In this document: one piece after another, positions 40,613 through 49,984 of the stretch
How the letters are laid out: each line of letters opens with the position of its first letter
Numbering within the stretch: the first letter of the stretch is position 1
Origin: Spirodela intermedia
Taxonomy: Eukaryota; Streptophyta; Magnoliopsida; Alismatales; Araceae
Direction: 5' to 3'
Assembly (NCBI GenBank): GCA_902729315.2
Contig: LR746264.1
Coordinates: 1,056,501 to 1,120,500 of the forward strand
Length of the DNA: 64,000 bases
Notes under the pieces: generated by a model
Database searches by the model: none
What the model was told of the DNA's origin: nothing
The model's input: the letters and a program-made list of their open reading frames with translations, nothing else
Position numbers and translations under genes: made by a program

Positions 40613-41090
40613 ATGCGCGTCTGAAGATGATAAATAATAAATTCATCTAAACAAACGTGTGGTAGTGTCGATGGCTAATCTTTAGGGTGTAAAAGTTGAA
40701 ACTTTTCCCTTGTGAATGAATCCAATAATATAATTGGAAATCACACAAGAATCTGTAGGCGTGCATTCAGGACAAAAAATTGATCTCAACTGTATTGACT
40801 GAGCAAAAAGAAAAGCATTGCCGTTTATTTCTCAAATGTTAGTGAATCGTACCTGGAATATGATCTTAATGGGCTTGGACTGGCCTGTCAGCGCAGCGGA
40901 AAATTGAGAGTATAAATACAATAGGTCTTCTAATATATAAATAATAATGGAAATGTAGAATGGGCTATAATAAAGCAGGACTTTGATTACTGTGGTCTAA
41001 AGAGGATAAACACACCTCACGACCAGTAAATCAACAGAGAAGAGAGTGATGACAATATCTGAGGAATAGAATACAGCAGAGACAGAGTTA
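40613..41090. other. Spacer between PG2 and the duplicated GC-rich segment
   Basis: AT-rich downstream flank of PG2. AATAA-type signals occur (for example near 40,725), but no gene is visible. Confidence 0.5.
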
Positions 41091-41870
41091 ACCCCATAAT
41101 ATTTAGTCTTCTCGAAAGCATCTGCTCCAGCCGACGACCAGGGCCAGTTGTAAGCCTATCTAGCCGGGCGCGTCGATCGTCAGCCCAAGCCCGGAGAACT
41201 GGCCATCGCCGACGGAGATAATTCCGCCGCGACGGTGGAAATGCGTCCGCACAGAGGGCAAAACAAGCAATCTTCGGATGGTCGTCCCTCCCGCGCGTCC
41301 CCAAATTCCGCAGCTGCTACGGCCGCTAATTGACACTACGCCGCCACTGGAGCCTGCATACTCCAACCAGGCCGGGAGTGCGTAGATCCGCCCGCGGCGT
41401 TCTCCTCCCTACCGCGGGGGTCGCCACGTGCCGGCGGAGCGAAGGGCATTAAAAACGTTCTAAATCTTTCACATTTGACGGAAGCCGCGAGACAGAGAGA
41501 TGAGCTGACGGATATCCGAGAGAAAGAAAGTTGACCGAGCACAGCGGGGGAGAGTCCCGTTCAGTTAGATATGCTGACCAGACGGACGGTTGTAGCACCC
41601 GGTATTAATCGCCCGGTAATCTTCAGGTGGGTTCGTCGCACGGCGCTTCACACGAACGAAGACGCCGAATTCGGGACGCGAAGACGCATGCACGGGGGCA
41701 AAAAGAGAGGAAGAGGGACGGGGCGCCGGCGCCGGCGGCGAGGCGACCCTTCCGTCTGTCCCACTACCATCTCTCCGTCCATATCCCACGGACATGCCGG
41801 AAAACCGTAAAAGTTGACATGGAAGTTTCTTTCCTCGGACGCCCAAGCTGCGTCTCTCTCTTCGTCGGTC

Positions 41871-41877
41871 TATATAA
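41871..41877 (+). promoter_or_regulatory. TATA box of PG3
   Basis: GGTCTATATAACCC lies 162 bp upstream of the start codon, in a block shared with PG4 and, more weakly, PG1. That block also includes the GACGGGGCG and GCGACCCTTCCGT motifs. Confidence 0.65.
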
Positions 41878-42032
41878 CCCGCGCGGAGCTATCTGCCATC
41901 TACCACAGCAAAATCCAATATTCAGCCCTCCTTCTGAAAGCCAACCTCTTTCTCTCTCGACGTCTCCTTATCCCTCTCTCGAACTAGATCACCTCCACAC
42001 ACGCACACCTCTCTTGAGCATAGGCGGCGCAG

Positions 42033-44194
42033 ATGGGCGCGCAAAAGCTTCTCCTCCTCCTCGCCCTCGTGCTTCTCCTTCGTCCGGGCGACTCTCAGCA
42101 CGAACAGACGTTCTCCGGCGGCCCCTCATTCCGCACCGGTCTGGACATCACCGACTCCTCCGCGGTGAGAAAACTGTCTCCGGGGACGCCCAACGAACGG
42201 AGGCGGTCTACTCTGGGAAGCGCAAGCACGGTGAGGAACGTGAAGGACTTCGGAGCACGAGGCGACGGATCGTCGGACGACACCAAGGTAGTAGACCGGT
42301 CAGCAATCTCTTTCGTCTCAGATGAGAATCTCCTTCTAAACCCCCGCGGACCCGCCCGTCGATTATCTCGTCTGCAGGCGTTCGCCGCTGCCTGGAAAGC
42401 GGCTTGCTCTTCCTCAGCTCCCGTCACTGTGTTGGTCCCCGAGGGGAAGGCATACCGGCTCAAGCCCATCACCTTCTCCGGTCCCTGCAAGTCTCCAATC
42501 ACCGTAGCGGTGAGACACGACAACCCACCCCCCAGCTCCCCTCGCACCGAAATCTTATTGCGTCGCGCCTCCTTAGACTCCCTCTGTCTTTCAACTGTCG
42601 CCCACAGATCAAGGGAACGATTCTCGCCTCCGGAAGGATGTCCGACTGGGACGGAGCGGACCGCAGGCTCTGGATGCTGTTCGACAAGGTCGACGGCCTC
42701 AGAGTGGAGGGCGGCGGAACCATCGACGGCAACGGGCAGGTGTGGTGGAAGGTCTCCTGCAAGGTCGACTCCGCACAGGTAGCAACCCCTCTTACTTTCT
42801 CCGCTTGCGCACTCCGTGGGACTGCCAGCGGAATTCCTTCCGTCCTCGGCTTTGCTCCTCTCGACCCGCTGACTGACTCGCCTTCTGATCTTTCCTCGGT
42901 GCGACGTTAAAAAGCCGTGCAAGGGTGCACCCACGGTACTTTCTGGACCAGACTCAACTCGTTCAGTTCGTGGATTCCGATGTTTCCGCGAGCTGACTTC
43001 TCTGGTTGACTCCTTGCAGGCGTTGACGTTCCAATCCTGCCGCGGCTTGACCGTAACCGATCTCAAGTTCAAGAACAGCCAGCAGATGCACGTCACCTTC
43101 TCGAAGTGCGCCAACGTCCGGATCTCCCGACTGACCATCTCCGCCCCGGGGAACAGTCCCAACACGGACGGAATCCACGTCTCCGGAAGCACCGACGTTA
43201 AGATCAGCGACTCCGTCATCAGGACAGGTCCACCCTCCGCCTCCGCTTCCTTGGCCTCCCCCATCCGCGAAGCCGGAAGAATGCAGGCCGTGACTTCGCT
43301 TTAAATTCCTCCCTATAGGCGACGACTGCATCTCCATCGTCAGCGGCTCACGCTCCATTACGGCCACCAACATCGTCTGCGGACCGGGCCACGGAATCAG
43401 GTACCACATCTACCGGCTATGTGCTGCGATCTGCTTCTGGCCTCCTCTTCCTCTCACCCCCGTGCTCTCTCACTATCTTCTCCCCTCTCCCCCGTTGACG
43501 CATCACATCGTCGCTGGCAGTATCGGGAGCCTTGGAGCCAACGGTGCGGAACACACCGTTTCCGACGTCTTGGTCGACACGGCGCGTCTGGAAGGAACCA
43601 CCAACGGAGTCCGGATCACGACCTGGCTTGTAATGCCATCTGGCTGACTACCCAGACCGAATTCTCTCGCGCTCCGTGGACTGACACTGCGACGACGGCG
43701 TCCTTCGGTCCTCTCCCTTCAGGGTGGAAAAGGGTACGCCAGAAACATCATCTTCAGGAACATCGTGATGGACAACGTGAAGAACCCAATAATCATCGAC
43801 CAGAACTATTGCGACTCCTCCAAGTCCTGCGGCGAACAGGTGGAGCATGCCAGCACCGCCCTTTGCGTCTCTCCTGCTTCCCTCTCTCTCTCTCTCTCTC
43901 TCTTTCTCTGACTCTCGCTTTCTAGCTCAGTTCCTCTCGCTGATCTTCAGTTCGCCCTTTGCCGCACAGAAATCCGCCGTCGCCGTGAGCGGAGTGACCT
44001 TCCAGAACGTCAGGGGGACGAGCGCCACCGCGGTGGCCATGGACTTCGACTGCAGCCGCACCGTCCCCTGTCGGGGGATAACGCTGCAGGACGTCCACCT
44101 CGTCACCGCGAGCGGAGCACCTGCCAAGACCTTCTGCCGCAACGTCAGCTTGTCAAAATACGGCACCGTCGTACCGTCGACGTGCTCCTCCTGA
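42033..44194 (+). CDS. PG3: polygalacturonase-like, GH28, open frame with RIK changed to RIT
   Basis: Nine exons: 42033-42287, 42378-42509, 42608-42778, 42915-42935, 43020-43227, 43319-43400, 43521-43629, 43723-43839, 43970-44194, giving 439 aa in consistent phase. The signal peptide is about residues 1-22, and VKDFGARGDG closes exon 1. SPNTDGIH (239-246), GDDC (263-266) and GPGHGIS (284-290) are intact. The conserved RIK motif reads R-I-T (321-323), and exon 7 ends W-L with donor CTT|GTAATG instead of W-Q with CAG|GTAATG. The Arg and Lys of RIK are substrate-binding residues in GH28, so the enzyme is probably weak or inactive; this is inference. The acceptor before the 21-nt exon 4 is TTAAAAAG, poorer than TTACAG in PG4. 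An antisense open frame covers most of the gene but is not conserved in PG4. Confidence 0.85.
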
Positions 44195-44720
44195 AGACGC
44201 CTGCTTCCGTCCCGGAGGATGGAAGAAACAAATTCATTCATTATACCTCGTACACGGAGACGACAATTCATTCACTATACCTCGAACACGCAGATGACAA
44301 TTCGTTCATTTCGTTATAGCCCCGACCTCGGTGTCCGATTGTAACATCGTGTAAATTTGTAACCGCTGTAGCTTCTCAACGTCGTGTAAATCAGACTCCC
44401 TAGTTTAATTGCACAGAAGCCTCATGCTTGTCACAAGAGCAACCCGCAGCTACTGTTCCGAACAAGTCAATAGAAGAATGCCTCTGCGTACTAGCGACCG
44501 GTGGAGACAGGCGAGAGAGAGAGAGAGAGAGAGAGGCGTTAGTGTGCGGAATGCGAGTGCTCGTCTCCGAGGATCGATTCGTCTACGATCCGGTCCCCGT
44601 ACATCCGGTACTGGGCTCGTTTTGGACTAGAGCACTAAACCCTTTCCGACGTCACGGTTTACTCGCCAATAGATGCGTGGCGTCGTTCAAAAACGGCTCG
44701 GGTCTCGATCGTTTTCCTCG
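44195..44720 (+). repeat. Conserved PG 3' flank with GA tract
   Basis: The flank has short repeats of ATTCATTCATTATACCTCG type, then TGTAAATTTGTA, then CTCATG(C/T)TTGTCACAAGA, then a (GA)n tract (44,513-44,536). It recurs behind PG1 (about 19,260-19,640), PG4 (52,149-52,640) and PG5 (58,340-58,700). It is probably 3' UTR plus downstream DNA copied with the gene. Open frames through it are incidental. Confidence 0.6.
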
Positions 44721-45236
44721 TCGTGGAACGGAAATTGGGTGTCGTATCGCGTTTCACGTGGCATGTTCTGTAAACACCGAGATCTTTTCCGCCATGTCAC
44801 AGAATATAACGGTCGACACGGATAACGCAGTCCATCAGATACAACGCGGAATATCGAGCGTTTCATTACACGAAGAAGACGGCCTTATATCGTAAAATGC
44901 ACCTTGTCAGATACCAATGCCAGGTGATGCGCGTTCGGTGTTCCTGTTCATTACCAGACCGTTGGAGGATCATGACCTTAGCGATCGGAGTGGGCAACGA
45001 GGTCCAGAGAGCTTGCGCCTCCCGAATACACAATACAGGGGAGTTTGCTATTTTTCTTACACTACGGCCGACGGTTGTTGTTTCGAGGCGCGCGCATTCG
45101 AATGCCGTTCCACCCATCACAGCTTTATCGGATAAAAAAGCTCAGAAATACGCCGCACTTGGGGCTCTTAATACCCGCGCGTACTGTGAAGCCGGTTCCG
45201 TCTCGATTGGCCATATCCCCGGGCTCTTAGAACGAT
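44721..45236. other. Segment present only in unit A
   Basis: A GC-rich, CpG-rich stretch flanked on both sides by sequence shared with unit B, where it is absent. Its open frames have no recognisable motif. Confidence 0.5.
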
Positions 45237-45933
45237 CGTACCTCAAAAGAAGAAGCTTTCACCCGCACACAAAGGATTACGGTGCCAGAAGAGGAAGAGT
45301 CTTGTGAACACCGCAGAGACAGCTTCTCGGGTCGGAATGGAAAATCGCCCGCCAGCGTTCACCCGGTGTTGAATGCGCGACTGTTGCCACCGTCGTCCGC
45401 TGCGCAAGATCTCGAACGTCTCTCTTAGAACGAGGAAAAGAAGATGAAGAGGATCCTTCGGTTAACAATAACGCACATCCAACACCGTACAAGGATATCT
45501 GGCGTTCCGCGCTACGGTTCACAACGCACAGACAGGGGAGTCCCGTTTGTCCACGTCTATCAGACAGTTTATTTAACTCCACGTGGAAAACTAGAATCAG
45601 AGGGCTCAGCAGAGGAAAGGACGGTTGAAACACCTGGGTCCAGAGGCGTCGAGCAGGCCAGGGTGAGATAACGCATAACTCTGACGCCCGATTCCACACG
45701 TGTTCTCGTCATTTCTCCTACGGGCTGTATGGACAAAAACGGGCAAACGGTGCACCTGGCAGCCACCGCAAGACAGAGCACATTGTCGGTCTCCTTCTGG
45801 AAACTCTGCTGGCGACGCGGGCCACGGTCACTGTTCAGTTGATCCTCCGCTTTCCCGACCGCATCTCTCGGTTACGACGACTGACAACTTCGGCATCTCA
45901 GGACGTCATCTCCTCCCCGTGGCCCTCGTCCCC

Positions 45934-45940
45934 TATAAAT
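45934..45940 (+). promoter_or_regulatory. Orphan TATA-like box followed by CT-rich leader
   Basis: CCCCTATAAATAACG lies in GC-rich DNA and is followed from about 45,983 by CTCGCTGTCTCTCTCCCTCT, resembling a plant core promoter and leader. No coding exon follows; the DNA turns into LTR-like sequence near 46,020. It may be a promoter cut off from its gene. Confidence 0.3.
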
Positions 45941-46019
45941 AACGTCCGGTCTCATTACCACCGTTGCAGCGACTGAAGACTCACTCTCGCTGTCTCTCTC
46001 CCTCTCTCCTTCTCACTGA

Positions 46020-47307
46020 GTGATCTAATCGGCTCTGATGACCCCTTGCGTTGGGCTAGAAAAACGAGTCTAACCATGTAGGGGGAATCTCGGAACCACG
46101 TACATCTAGTGTACCCTCCCTTATCTCTGCCTCTCTCCCACTCTATCTCGAGTGTGAGGGTCACTTGATCAACGCTTACTTTTAGGAGAGGTCCCTCCGG
46201 ACCTCATCTCACCCTTAAGCCATTGATTAGGACTGGTTTCAGGTACGAAAACCAGTCCAGCCCCCTTTTTAATACGGATATTAAAGGACGGCTCGGGGAG
46301 AGAGAGAAATTAAGGGCACGGTAATCCCTTCCTCTCCGGGGGCTGGAAACAGGATTCCGGCTTCTCCTCCTCCGCTCCCATCCGGTGCCCGGTATCAATG
46401 CTTCATTAACTCCATATACTTCTATACCTTGTTCCTCTCTTGACATTGGATATTATTTCTTCTCCTTTTGTTTACTGGTCATGAGGTGTTCTTATCCTCT
46501 TTAGACCACAGCACGTTAGACTTCTCTCTGCATTTTATTACCTCGTGGACATTCTGTCCTCATGCTCCCTTACTTCCGGCGCTGTATCAGGCAATTCCCT
46601 AGCCCATTCAGCCCTAAATCTGGTCACATTGCCCAACATCGAGTTTGCACATCTATTCAGTGGTGCAAAGATGAGGACGTCCGTCCCCATCAGTGGTATC
46701 ATAGCTGCTGCTTTGTGAACACGTATTTTGTGGTGAGCTAGGTTCGAGTGAAAATGTGGGAGGCGCGGGTGGAAACAAACATTTTTTCGAGAGCTGGCAG
46801 CGCGAAGCATGCCGGCATGGGCAGCGGCCTTAAACAGGCATGCGGCGTCGTACAAGCAGTGTGGTACGGTGCGGTATGGTCATGCGTGTGCATCACATGC
46901 CTGGATACATGTGGCATGCATCCCGGTGTGCAGCTAGGGCAGAGCGAGAGGATGCTTGAAGTCGGGAGATCAGTCTCCTTTGAAGATCAGCCTCTAAGTG
47001 GGAGATTCTGGGAAATATAGAGAATGATCTGATGGGATCTCCGGGGAACACGCGGATCCAACCCCATAGTGAGCTGGCGGTTGGGCGACCAGGTGGGCAG
47101 CACCCTCGGACCAAACTTAGTATTAGGGGCACGAGTGCCTTCTGTCCCTATGGTTTTGCCTTATCTCGTGATTTAAGAGGGGGAGGAAGCTGCCGCCTAA
47201 CGGTAGTGTGCTGGGTTCCCCTCCCCTATCTCTTGACTCTCTTCCCGTCTATTTTGAGTGTGCACATCTGGTCAACTGTGCAAGGACGAAGACACTCGAC
47301 TGCATTA
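46020..47307 (+). mobile_element. Degenerate copia-type LTR element lacking gag-pol
   Basis: Position 46,692 ends in CA and is followed by TGGTATCATAGC (46,694-46,705), 11 of 12 bases of the initiator-tRNA primer site TGGTATCAGAGC. About 290 bp later a polypurine tract AAGTGGGAGA (46,996-47,005) precedes TGGGAAATATAG at 47,009, a typical LTR start. The ends of the two arms match: GAG(T)TTGCACATCTATTCAG to 46,692 against GAGTGTGCACATCTGGTCAA to 47,307. CCTCCC(T/C)TATCTCT also occurs in both (about 46,114 and about 47,221). The left arm is longer and rearranged, so its start near 46,020 is uncertain. Confidence 0.45.
46694..46705 (+). other. Primer-binding site of the degenerate LTR element
   Basis: TGGTATCATAGC, a single mismatch to the plant initiator-Met tRNA complement TGGTATCAGAGC, placed just after a CA-ending LTR edge. 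Confidence 0.5.
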
Positions 47308-47358
47308 CCGTAGGTCACCAGAACTTCTTACCGTTCGAGATTAGGTTTCAAATAATGG

Positions 47359-47546
47359 TTTATGTGGTGATCAATCGAACCGTTTGTAATTTAATTCTTC
47401 ATGATAATGTAAGGACTAGACGTGAGAGTCATAGAGACACATCCAAGGGCGGGGATTTTGTCTAAGTGAGGGTTAGTGTGGAGATCAAGTGAAATATTTG
47501 TCAGTGAATTCTTCACGTAAATCCGAGGAGTGAGTGCGAGTCATTG
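47359..47546. repeat. Diverged tandem repeat of about 112 bp and a poly-G run
   Basis: Blocks at 47,359-47,432 and 47,472-47,546 share GTGGTGATCAA(T/G) and GTGGAGATCAAGTG starts, AATTCTTCA in the middle and (A)GAGTCAT ends. A run of 16 G follows at 47,546-47,561. The origin is unknown, possibly LTR material. Confidence 0.4.
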
Positions 47547-48189
47547 GGGGGGGGGGGGGGGTATTCATGGGTTGGGTTTGTCGACACCCGTGAAACTCAT
47601 ACATGTGTCAGTTTCTCATTTTCTAGGGCTGCTCTTGTCGTTGAATAGGGTATTTAAACTTTAATCCTGATGAAGATTGAGAGCAGGAGAAAAAACTATA
47701 GTCATGAACACATTGTCATAGGCCTGTCGTGAAGAGGGTATAGTTGTGGTATATAGAACTTGGAGGTCTGAATGATGAGAACTGTTTCTTGTTGTTTTTC
47801 TCCTACGTTGGGTGTACTATCCGTGTTCTTTATTCAGCATTGCTTGCCGTTCCGCGATGAGTAGGTTATTAAGGGTATCTTGTGTGGAAATATAGTTTTG
47901 TGTTATACGCCCCCTATTTTCTAACACAAGTACTACCTCACAGCAGCCCCTCCTAGCCTTTCCTATCAACTTTCCTCCGATCAATCAAACTACACCAGAC
48001 AGTAAGTATCCTTGGCATCAATATGAGGTGCTATTAGAGACTACGGTCAGTCTCTATTTCTTTATGATTTTCAATATATACGAAAGTCATGTTGACCTCG
48101 TCTGGCCTCCGCGTTAAATATTTGTAGTGACAAAACGACGATAAGTATAATAGTAAATAATTTAAGAAATTGTGTTCAAAGTATTGGAT

Positions 48190-48665
48190 TGTACAGAGAA
48201 GGAAGTAGAGAACACTCATCAGCAAATGGCATTGCTGAAAGCATGAATGTGCCCTGAATAAGCTAGCAAAGTGCAAGAGATTACATGCAAGGCCATAAAA
48301 TTCTTTTTAGGTAGATGTTATTAATACAACCAATTTCGTAATTAGGGAACGATTCTACCCCTAGACTCTTAACTATTAGAGGGGTGCTGAATTGGGAAGG
48401 AAGAAGATGAATCATTCTTACTTAAGGTCATTTTTGGATGCCTTTCTTATGTTCATGTCATTTTAAAAAAAGAGACAGACTGCATCCAACACCATGAAGG
48501 GTTTTCTCATAAGATATAGAGCCCATAAGTTTTGTGATCAGTTCTGGAATGATCAAAACCGAAACATTATGAGAATCCAGAATACGATATTCATTGAAGT
48601 AGTCTTGGACGAACACAAGGTTGTGACCAAGAACAAGAATAAGAGGCTTACAAGGACAAGGCTGA
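48190..48665 (+). pseudogene. Copia integrase relic
   Basis: Read with frameshifts, the + strand follows the second half of a Ty1/copia integrase: QQ-NGIAESMN, then INTTNFVI, then VNHSYL followed by a decayed FGC-type block, then FWNDQNR.IMRI near 48,550. Stops and single-base losses are frequent. It belongs to a different copia lineage from the element in PG5, judging from the sequence of the same region. No LTRs can be tied to it with certainty. Confidence 0.6.
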
Positions 48666-49105
48666 ATTCGAGTTTACAAGGTTTTCTAGATGCACATTTG
48701 GGTGGCGATGTAGACACAGGGAGAAGTGCCGCCGACTAAATTTATATTTGAGCGGGACTGCGGTGGGCTTCATCCCACAAATACAAAATAGGTTTTCTTC
48801 GTCCACAACATAAGCAGAGTATGTGACAGTAAAGATGGGCATCTGACGCCAGAGAAGATGACGAATCCGACAACGAAACAGATATGATAAGAAAGACTGT
48901 ACGCATATGACTGATTAAGGCTACGCATGGGCCGAATCGACCTTCAAAGATAAGTTAGGACCCCGCATCAACTCTAAAACTAGTACTCTTTCTTTTCTTT
49001 ACTTAGTCTCGTGTAGTCAGCAGGATGGCGGAGCTTCCTGCGCCATCAAAACCGCCTCTAGACTCTGAAGACAGCGATTTGCGTCTAGCACGTCCAGCAA
49101 TCCAC
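48666..49105. other. Spacer before duplication unit B
   Basis: About 440 bp without a recognisable gene; it follows the integrase relic and ends where similarity with unit A begins. Confidence 0.45.
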
Positions 49106-49849
49106 GCCCCAAAATATTTAGTCTCCTCGAAAACATCTGCTCCGGCCGACAACCAGGGCCAGTTGTAACCCTATCTAGCCGGGGGGGTCGACCGTCAGCC
49201 CAAGCCCGGAGAACTGTCCACCGCTGACGGAGATAATTCCGCCTCGACGGTGGAGACGCCTCCGCACATACGGCAAAATAAGGCCGCTTGGGATGCTCGT
49301 CCCTCCCGCGCGTCCCTAAATTCCGCAGCTGCTACGGCCGCTAATTGACACTACGCCGCCACTGGAGCCTGCATACTCCAACTACGCCGGTTGTCCGTAG
49401 ATCCACCCCCGGCGTTCTGCCCCCTCCCGCGGAGGTCGCCACGTGCCGGCGGAGCGAGGGGCATTAAAAACGTTCTAAATCTTTCACGTTTGACGGAAGC
49501 CGGGAGATAGAGAGATGAGCTGACGGATATCCGAGAGAAAGAAAGTTGACCGAGCAATCAGCGGGGAAGTCCCGTTCGGTTAGATATGGTGACCAGACGG
49601 ACGGTTGTAGCACCCGGTATTAACGGCCCCGATAACCTTAGGGTGCTTCACACGAACGAAGGCGCCGAATTCGGGACGCGACGACGCGTACACGGGGGGA
49701 AAAGGAAGAGAGGAAGAGGGACGGGGCGGCGGCGGCGAGGCAACCCTTCCGTCTGTCCCACTACCATCTCTCCGTCCATATCCCACGGACAGTTGACATG
49801 GAAGCTTCTTTCCTCGTACGCCAAAGATCCGTCTCTCTCTTCGTCGCTC

Positions 49850-49856
49850 TATATAA
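49850..49856 (+). promoter_or_regulatory. TATA box of PG4
   Basis: GCTCTATATAACCC lies 135 bp upstream of the start codon in the block shared with PG3. Confidence 0.65.
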
Positions 49857-49984
49857 CCCGCGTGGAGCTATCAGCCATCTACCACAACAAAAGGCCAACC
49901 TCCCTCTTTCTCCCCGTCTCCTTATCCCTCTTGAACTAGTCCACCTCCACACACGCACACCTCTCTTGAGCGTAGGCGGCGCAG

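Larger units (their letters stand above)
41094..45850 (+). repeat. Segmental duplication, unit A (contains PG3)
   Basis: From about 41,094 the sequence aligns with unit B starting near 49,109, through the promoter, the whole PG gene and the 3' flank, to the position around CACGGTCACTGTTCAG(T/C)TGATCCT (45,825-45,851 against 53,263-53,287). Offsets between copies change from 8,015 at the start to about 7,953 across the gene and about 7,442 in the 3' part. The last change reflects a net loss of about 0.5 kb in unit B (counterpart of about 44,720-45,230). The unit is GC- and CpG-rich compared with the surrounding AT-rich DNA. Confidence 0.85.

Noticed and set aside
41627-42325. 232-codon frame upstream of and overlapping PG3
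   Set aside because: It covers the TATA box, the leader and the PG3 first exon in another frame; the PG4 counterpart is disrupted.
42095-43264. 389-codon open frame antisense to PG3
   Set aside because: It crosses PG3 introns and exons, and the near-identical PG4 region breaks it into several pieces. GC-rich codon use on the sense strand explains it.
45277-45699. 140-codon minus frame conserved in both duplication units (also 52,719-53,141)
   Set aside because: Conservation is expected because the copies are nearly identical in this part. There is no family motif, no signal of selection can be read from two near-identical copies, and frames on other strands are equally open.
46228-46262. 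Hairpin GGACTGGTTT with AAACCAGTCC
   Set aside because: A 10-bp stem with an 8-11-bp loop inside LTR-like DNA; no U tract or RNA family feature, so it was not called as a terminator or RNA gene.
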